Source of the DNA: Kiritimatiellia bacterium
Lineage (GTDB): Bacteria > Verrucomicrobiota > Kiritimatiellia > RFP12 > UBA1067
DNA: 8,292 nucleotides
Assembly (NCBI GenBank): GCA_017936245.1
Contig: JAGBFY010000062.1
Span: 1-8,292 of the forward strand
Direction: 5' to 3'
Shown: positions 5,248-8,292 of the stretch, piece after piece
How the letters are laid out: each line of letters opens with the position of its first letter
Numbering within the stretch: position 1 is the first letter of the stretch
Translations under genes and position numbers: made by a program
Notes under the pieces: generated by a model
Database searches by the model: none
Told to the model about the DNA's origin: nothing
The model's input: the letters and a program-made list of their open reading frames with translations, nothing else

Positions 5248-6348
5248 ATGGAAAACGGCAGCAGGCGCATATTGTCGATAGACGCATTACGCGGGTTTGA
5301 CATGATATGGATCATGGGCTTCGGAATGTTCGTGAAACTGGCGGGACGGGCAACCGGTACGGATATCGGTTCTACCATCGCGGATCAGATGGAGCATGTG
5401 CGCTGGGACGGTCTTCACTGGCATGATCTCATATTCCCCATCTTCGTGTTTCTTGCGGGAGCGAGTTGGCCGTTTTCGCTTGACGGACAGCGTGCGAAAG
5501 GGGTGCCGGAATGGCGCATATTCCTTCGTCTCTTCAAGCGCTTTATGCTTCTCTTTGTGTTGGGTCTTCTGGTGAGCGGAATCTTACGGTTCGATTTCCA
5601 GCATCTGCTCTACATGTCCGTGCTCGGAAGAATCGCCTTTGCATGGTTCATCGCCGCGTCCACCTTGTTCTTTCTGGGACCTCGCAAGACGGTGTTTGCG
5701 GCGGCAGGGCTGTTCGCGGCATACTGGTTGGCGCTGAGATTCATCCCGCCGATGATTGAGCCCGGATGCAATCCGTGGGTTTACAGCACAAATCTTGTGT
5801 TCATATTCGAGAAGTGGCTGATGCCGGGGCATTACCACCAGTTCGGCAGCGAGGGAATCATCTCTGCGCTTGGAGGTTCGCCCGGTTGCGCTTATCTCGG
5901 AATATTCGCCGGACTTATTCTCAAACGCTCCGACTGGTCTCCTGCAAAGAAGTCGGAGATGCTCGGATATTTCTCCATGGGGCTGGCGGTCGCCGCCGCG
6001 CTTGCCAGTCTCGTATGCCCTTGCGTCAAGATGCTCTGGAATCCGACCTTCGTTCTGATGTCATCGGCGATCGCAATGGCGCTTCTTTCGCTTTTCCACT
6101 GGCTGATTGACGTAAAGGGCTGGACCGCTTGGAGTTTCTTCTTCCGTGTGGTCGGAACGAATGCGATAACGATATATCTGCTCCGGTGTTACATCGACTT
6201 CAATTTCGCGTCGCGCCGTTTTCTTATCGGAACGTTGAACATGCTCCCGTACCACTGGGTGGCACCGGTTACGACTGCCGGTGCGTTTATTCTCGCCTGG
6301 CTTATGCTGCTTCTGTTCTACAAGAAGAAAATCTTCTTCAAGGTATGA
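5248..6348 (+). CDS. Membrane acyltransferase, HGSNAT/DUF5009 (COG4299) type, copy 2, intact
   Basis: I choose the ATG at 5248, which has AAGG (5238-5241) upstream and gives 366 residues. A TTG 21 nt upstream would add MRKLRCK, which copy 1 lacks. The order of features is RRILSIDALRGFDMIW (6-21), then MEHVRWDGLHWHDLIFPIF (48-66), where H50 aligns with the catalytic His of human HGSNAT. About ten hydrophobic segments follow, then a conserved C257-P-C259 pair, FHWLIDVKGWTAWSFFFR (283-300) and the basic tail KKKIFFKV. By family, the enzyme takes acetyl from acetyl-CoA on the cytoplasmic side and transfers it to a sugar at the outer face of the inner membrane. The acceptor is unknown. It is roughly two-thirds identical to copy 1 by eye, with many synonymous differences, so the duplication is not recent. 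It lies 59 bp after the DUF4838 gene and 72 bp before the beta-repeat gene, which suggests co-transcription. Confidence 0.85.
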   Translation: MENGSRRILSIDALRGFDMIWIMGFGMFVKLAGRATGTDIGSTIADQMEHVRWDGLHWHDLIFPIFVFLAGASWPFSLDGQRAKGVPEWRIFLRLFKRFMLLFVLGLLVSGILRFDFQHLLYMSVLGRIAFAWFIAASTLFFLGPRKTVFAAAGLFAAYWLALRFIPPMIEPGCNPWVYSTNLVFIFEKWLMPGHYHQFGSEGIISALGGSPGCAYLGIFAGLILKRSDWSPAKKSEMLGYFSMGLAVAAALASLVCPCVKMLWNPTFVLMSSAIAMALLSLFHWLIDVKGWTAWSFFFRVVGTNAITIYLLRCYIDFNFASRRFLIGTLNMLPYHWVAPVTTAGAFILAWLMLLLFYKKKIFFKV

Positions 6349-6407
6349 CAGGAAAGATGCCGTAATGTTCTGAATGGAATGTCCGAAACAGTTTCATCGT
6401 AACGCAA

Positions 6408-6413
6408 GAGGAG
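6408..6413 (+). promoter_or_regulatory. Ribosome binding site for the beta-repeat surface protein
   Basis: GAGGAG lies 7 nt before the ATG at 6421, the best-spaced site in the cluster, and fixes the start of the long open frame that follows. Confidence 0.75.
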
Positions 6414-6420
6414 AAATCAA

Positions 6421-8292
6421 ATGAAGATTGTGATTCAAAGTCAATTGAAAAAAAGATGCTGTCTGCTACAGACCGTATTGCTGACAGGATTCTCCTCATT
6501 TGCTGCGACAGAAGCCAAATACATGTATGTCCCGAAAACCGGTGATGGCGTCTGGGAGTGGAACGTTCTCGGAAATTGGCAGAACAGAGGAACTCCATTC
6601 CGTGGTGCCATGGACAGATTGCCGGGATCTGATCTGGATAATTATTACGATAAGGTATATCTCTTTACGGAACCGTTGTCTGAACAGCCGATACGGATTC
6701 CGGAAGGGACGTCCGCCTCGTGCGACGAGCTGATAATAGGCAGCGGCGATTGCAACGTCGGAGCAATGGTTCCCGCCACAAACCCCATTCTCGTGGAAGT
6801 GTGCGGCGCATTTACAAACCGTTCCATGTCTTTAATCGGGTATGTAAACCAATATTGGGGCAGAACACGTTCCGCAAAAATAGATATCCCTTCCGGCAGT
6901 TGGACATCGCTCGGTGATTTCAATATCGGCGGAGGAACAAAATACTCATGGCTCAATATCGGTGAAAGCGGCACATTCTATGTTCCCGACGCATACATGA
7001 ATGTCGGGTATGCAAATTACGGCGGCGGTGTCGTAACGAACAAGGGAAGCCTGACCGCGAACAATATGAGACTCGGGTTTGACTATTCAGGCAGTCAGAC
7101 GACAGGTGATACTACCGGTATTGTTGTGAACGCCGTTTCCGGAGTCATGAACGTGACGAACGATCTCTTGCTGGGATGCGGTAAGAATTCATATGCGAAA
7201 TTTGAAAATCGCGGTACGCTTAATGTGGGACATCACCTCCATCTGGGTTGCACCAACAACGCGGTTTCGGAGTTTGACAACTACGGTACCGTGAATGTCT
7301 ATCGGGAGTTCAAGCTTGGGATGGGAAGTGACGCCAAGGAGTCAATTTATCGGCATCATGAAGGGGCTTCGCTGTCCAAAACGGTTGTTGAAGCTTACCG
7401 GTCATTTTATGTCGGAAATCTTTCGCCGGGAACGTTTATTATCGACGGCGGATCGTTTGAGGTCGCAAACAAAAATGAGCGGTTTTTTCTTGCGGCCAAC
7501 AGTCAGATGGCTACAGGTCGGTTGGAAATAGTGAATGGAGGTTCCTTATCGTTCGCCGGGCCGATTACGCTTGGCCTCGCTACCCGTTCCCACGGAACGC
7601 TGCTGGTGGACGGTGAAGGTTCGGAACTGAAGGGAAGCTGCTGGATCAACGCGGGAAACTGGTATTCTTGGAATGTGAATGTCGTTCGCGGACGCGGAGA
7701 TATAATCGTTTCAAACAAGGCGAAAATGTCAGTATCCTCGGTCTATCTGGGATTCGGCGGCAATGCAATCGGCACTCTCACCGTTTCAGGTGGAGCAGTT
7801 GCGGAAATCAGCGGATCATTAGGGGTTGGATATTTAAGTTCGGAGAAAGGAGCCGTGACCGGAATAGTTACGGTGGCTGGAGCTGATTCGGTTATCACCA
7901 ACGTGAAGGAAACATGCATCGGGCGGGCGCGGCCCGACAATTACGGTCTTCTTAAAATGGAGGGCGGCAAGTATTTCTATGTCGCCGAGGGTGGTGTCAA
8001 TTCGATATTTTATTTGGGAGTTGATGCGGATTCCTCGGCCGGAGAAATCAGGGGTTGGGGACTTATCGCCCACAATAAGATAAATGAGAACAAGTGGCCC
8101 GGACGTTCGGTTCATATGACCCACTACGGAAAGGTGATAGCGGACGGAGAAGGCGTTGAGCGGGATCTCGATATGTCATGTATGTGGTCTCTCGGCTCTG
8201 ATTACGGAGAGCCCAACCGCATCGGCTGCAACGGCTGGTATGCGCGGAACAAGGGCCGTCTCCGCATGCCGCACCTCCATGAGGTTTACGGA
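6421..8292 (+). CDS. Large secreted beta-strand-repeat protein (autotransporter/adhesin-like), 3' end outside the window
   Basis: The frame is open from the ATG at 6421 to the last base, giving 624 residues with no stop. It begins with a basic n-region (QLKKRCC), the hydrophobic LLQTVLLTGFSSFA and a likely cleavage site near FAA/TEA (about residues 28-30). Next comes a segment with Trp at VWEWNVLGNW and a following Pro-Gly-Ser-Asp turn, an opening common in exported beta-helix proteins of Verrucomicrobia and Lentisphaerota. The body is short strands broken by Gly/Asn turns: GSLTANNMRLG (209), GVMNVTNDLLLG (241), GTLNVGHHLHLG (265), GTVNVYREFKLG (289), then GRLEIVNGG (366), GTLLVDGEG (392), GTLTVSGGA (451) and GIVTVAGAD (481). 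A right-handed beta-helix or roll on the cell surface is likely (inference). No catalytic motif is visible. The anchor (barrel, PEP-CTERM or other) would lie beyond the window. Confidence 0.8.
   Translation, partial: MKIVIQSQLKKRCCLLQTVLLTGFSSFAATEAKYMYVPKTGDGVWEWNVLGNWQNRGTPFRGAMDRLPGSDLDNYYDKVYLFTEPLSEQPIRIPEGTSASCDELIIGSGDCNVGAMVPATNPILVEVCGAFTNRSMSLIGYVNQYWGRTRSAKIDIPSGSWTSLGDFNIGGGTKYSWLNIGESGTFYVPDAYMNVGYANYGGGVVTNKGSLTANNMRLGFDYSGSQTTGDTTGIVVNAVSGVMNVTNDLLLGCGKNSYAKFENRGTLNVGHHLHLGCTNNAVSEFDNYGTVNVYREFKLGMGSDAKESIYRHHEGASLSKTVVEAYRSFYVGNLSPGTFIIDGGSFEVANKNERFFLAANSQMATGRLEIVNGGSLSFAGPITLGLATRSHGTLLVDGEGSELKGSCWINAGNWYSWNVNVVRGRGDIIVSNKAKMSVSSVYLGFGGNAIGTLTVSGGAVAEISGSLGVGYLSSEKGAVTGIVTVAGADSVITNVKETCIGRARPDNYGLLKMEGGKYFYVAEGGVNSIFYLGVDADSSAGEIRGWGLIAHNKINENKWPGRSVHMTHYGKVIADGEGVERDLDMSCMWSLGSDYGEPNRIGCNGWYARNKGRLRMPHLHEVYG
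7045..7325 (+). repeat. Protein-level repeats of about 24 residues inside the beta-repeat gene
   Basis: Four units start at residues 209, 241, 265 and 289 and share the pattern G-x-L/M/V-N/T-V/A-x4-L/M/F-x-LG. The last two are closest, reading (K/E)F(E/D)N(R/Y)GT(L/V)NV with a 24-residue period. The bases have diverged, so this is an old repeat kept for structure, not a recent DNA expansion. Each unit probably forms one turn of a beta-helix. Confidence 0.7.

Overview
The window looks like a chromosomal stretch from a PVC-group bacterium, most likely of the Lentisphaerota/Kiritimatiellota type. That placement is inferred, not proven. It rests on a DUF4838 protein, COG4299/DUF5009-like membrane acyltransferases and a very large secreted protein built of short beta-strand repeats, all of which are common together in those genomes. 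Every supportable gene lies on the + strand.

Region 1 (1-1285) has no convincing gene. It is packed with small repeats and dyads: a hairpin at 8-42, five tandem units at 72-188 each carrying a GGGTCA..TGACCC-type dyad, paired 17-bp repeats at 326-364, a 15-bp tandem repeat at 604-633, and a run of REP-like hairpins at 749-848 followed by a G9 tract. Region 2 (1286-1418) holds a 33-codon N-terminal remnant of a REP-associated tyrosine transposase (RAYT, Y1_Tnp/IS200-like). It runs straight into a perfect inverted repeat with 16-bp arms and a 1-nt centre. I read 1-1420 as mobile-element and REP debris.

Region 3 (1504-8292) is a same-strand cluster: a possible extended -10 promoter; a signal-peptide gene cut short by an in-frame amber codon (1548-1664); acyltransferase copy 1 (1821-2938), broken by an 11-bp tandem duplication; a DUF4838 secreted protein (3023-5188); intact acyltransferase copy 2 (5248-6348); and the first 624 codons of a large secreted beta-repeat protein that runs off the window (6421-8292). 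The gaps between the last four genes are 59-84 bp, each has a Shine-Dalgarno-like sequence, and no strong terminator is visible, so they may be one operon.

The two acyltransferases are clearly paralogous and keep the His expected to be catalytic in the HGSNAT-like family. The likely theme is acetyl transfer across the membrane onto a glycan, paired with exported carbohydrate-active or cell-surface proteins. The substrate cannot be read from the sequence. The points most worth a second look are the 11-bp duplication, which creates a stop codon overlapping an in-frame ATG (ATGA), the dyad array at 72-188, and the RAYT remnant fused to a perfect palindrome.
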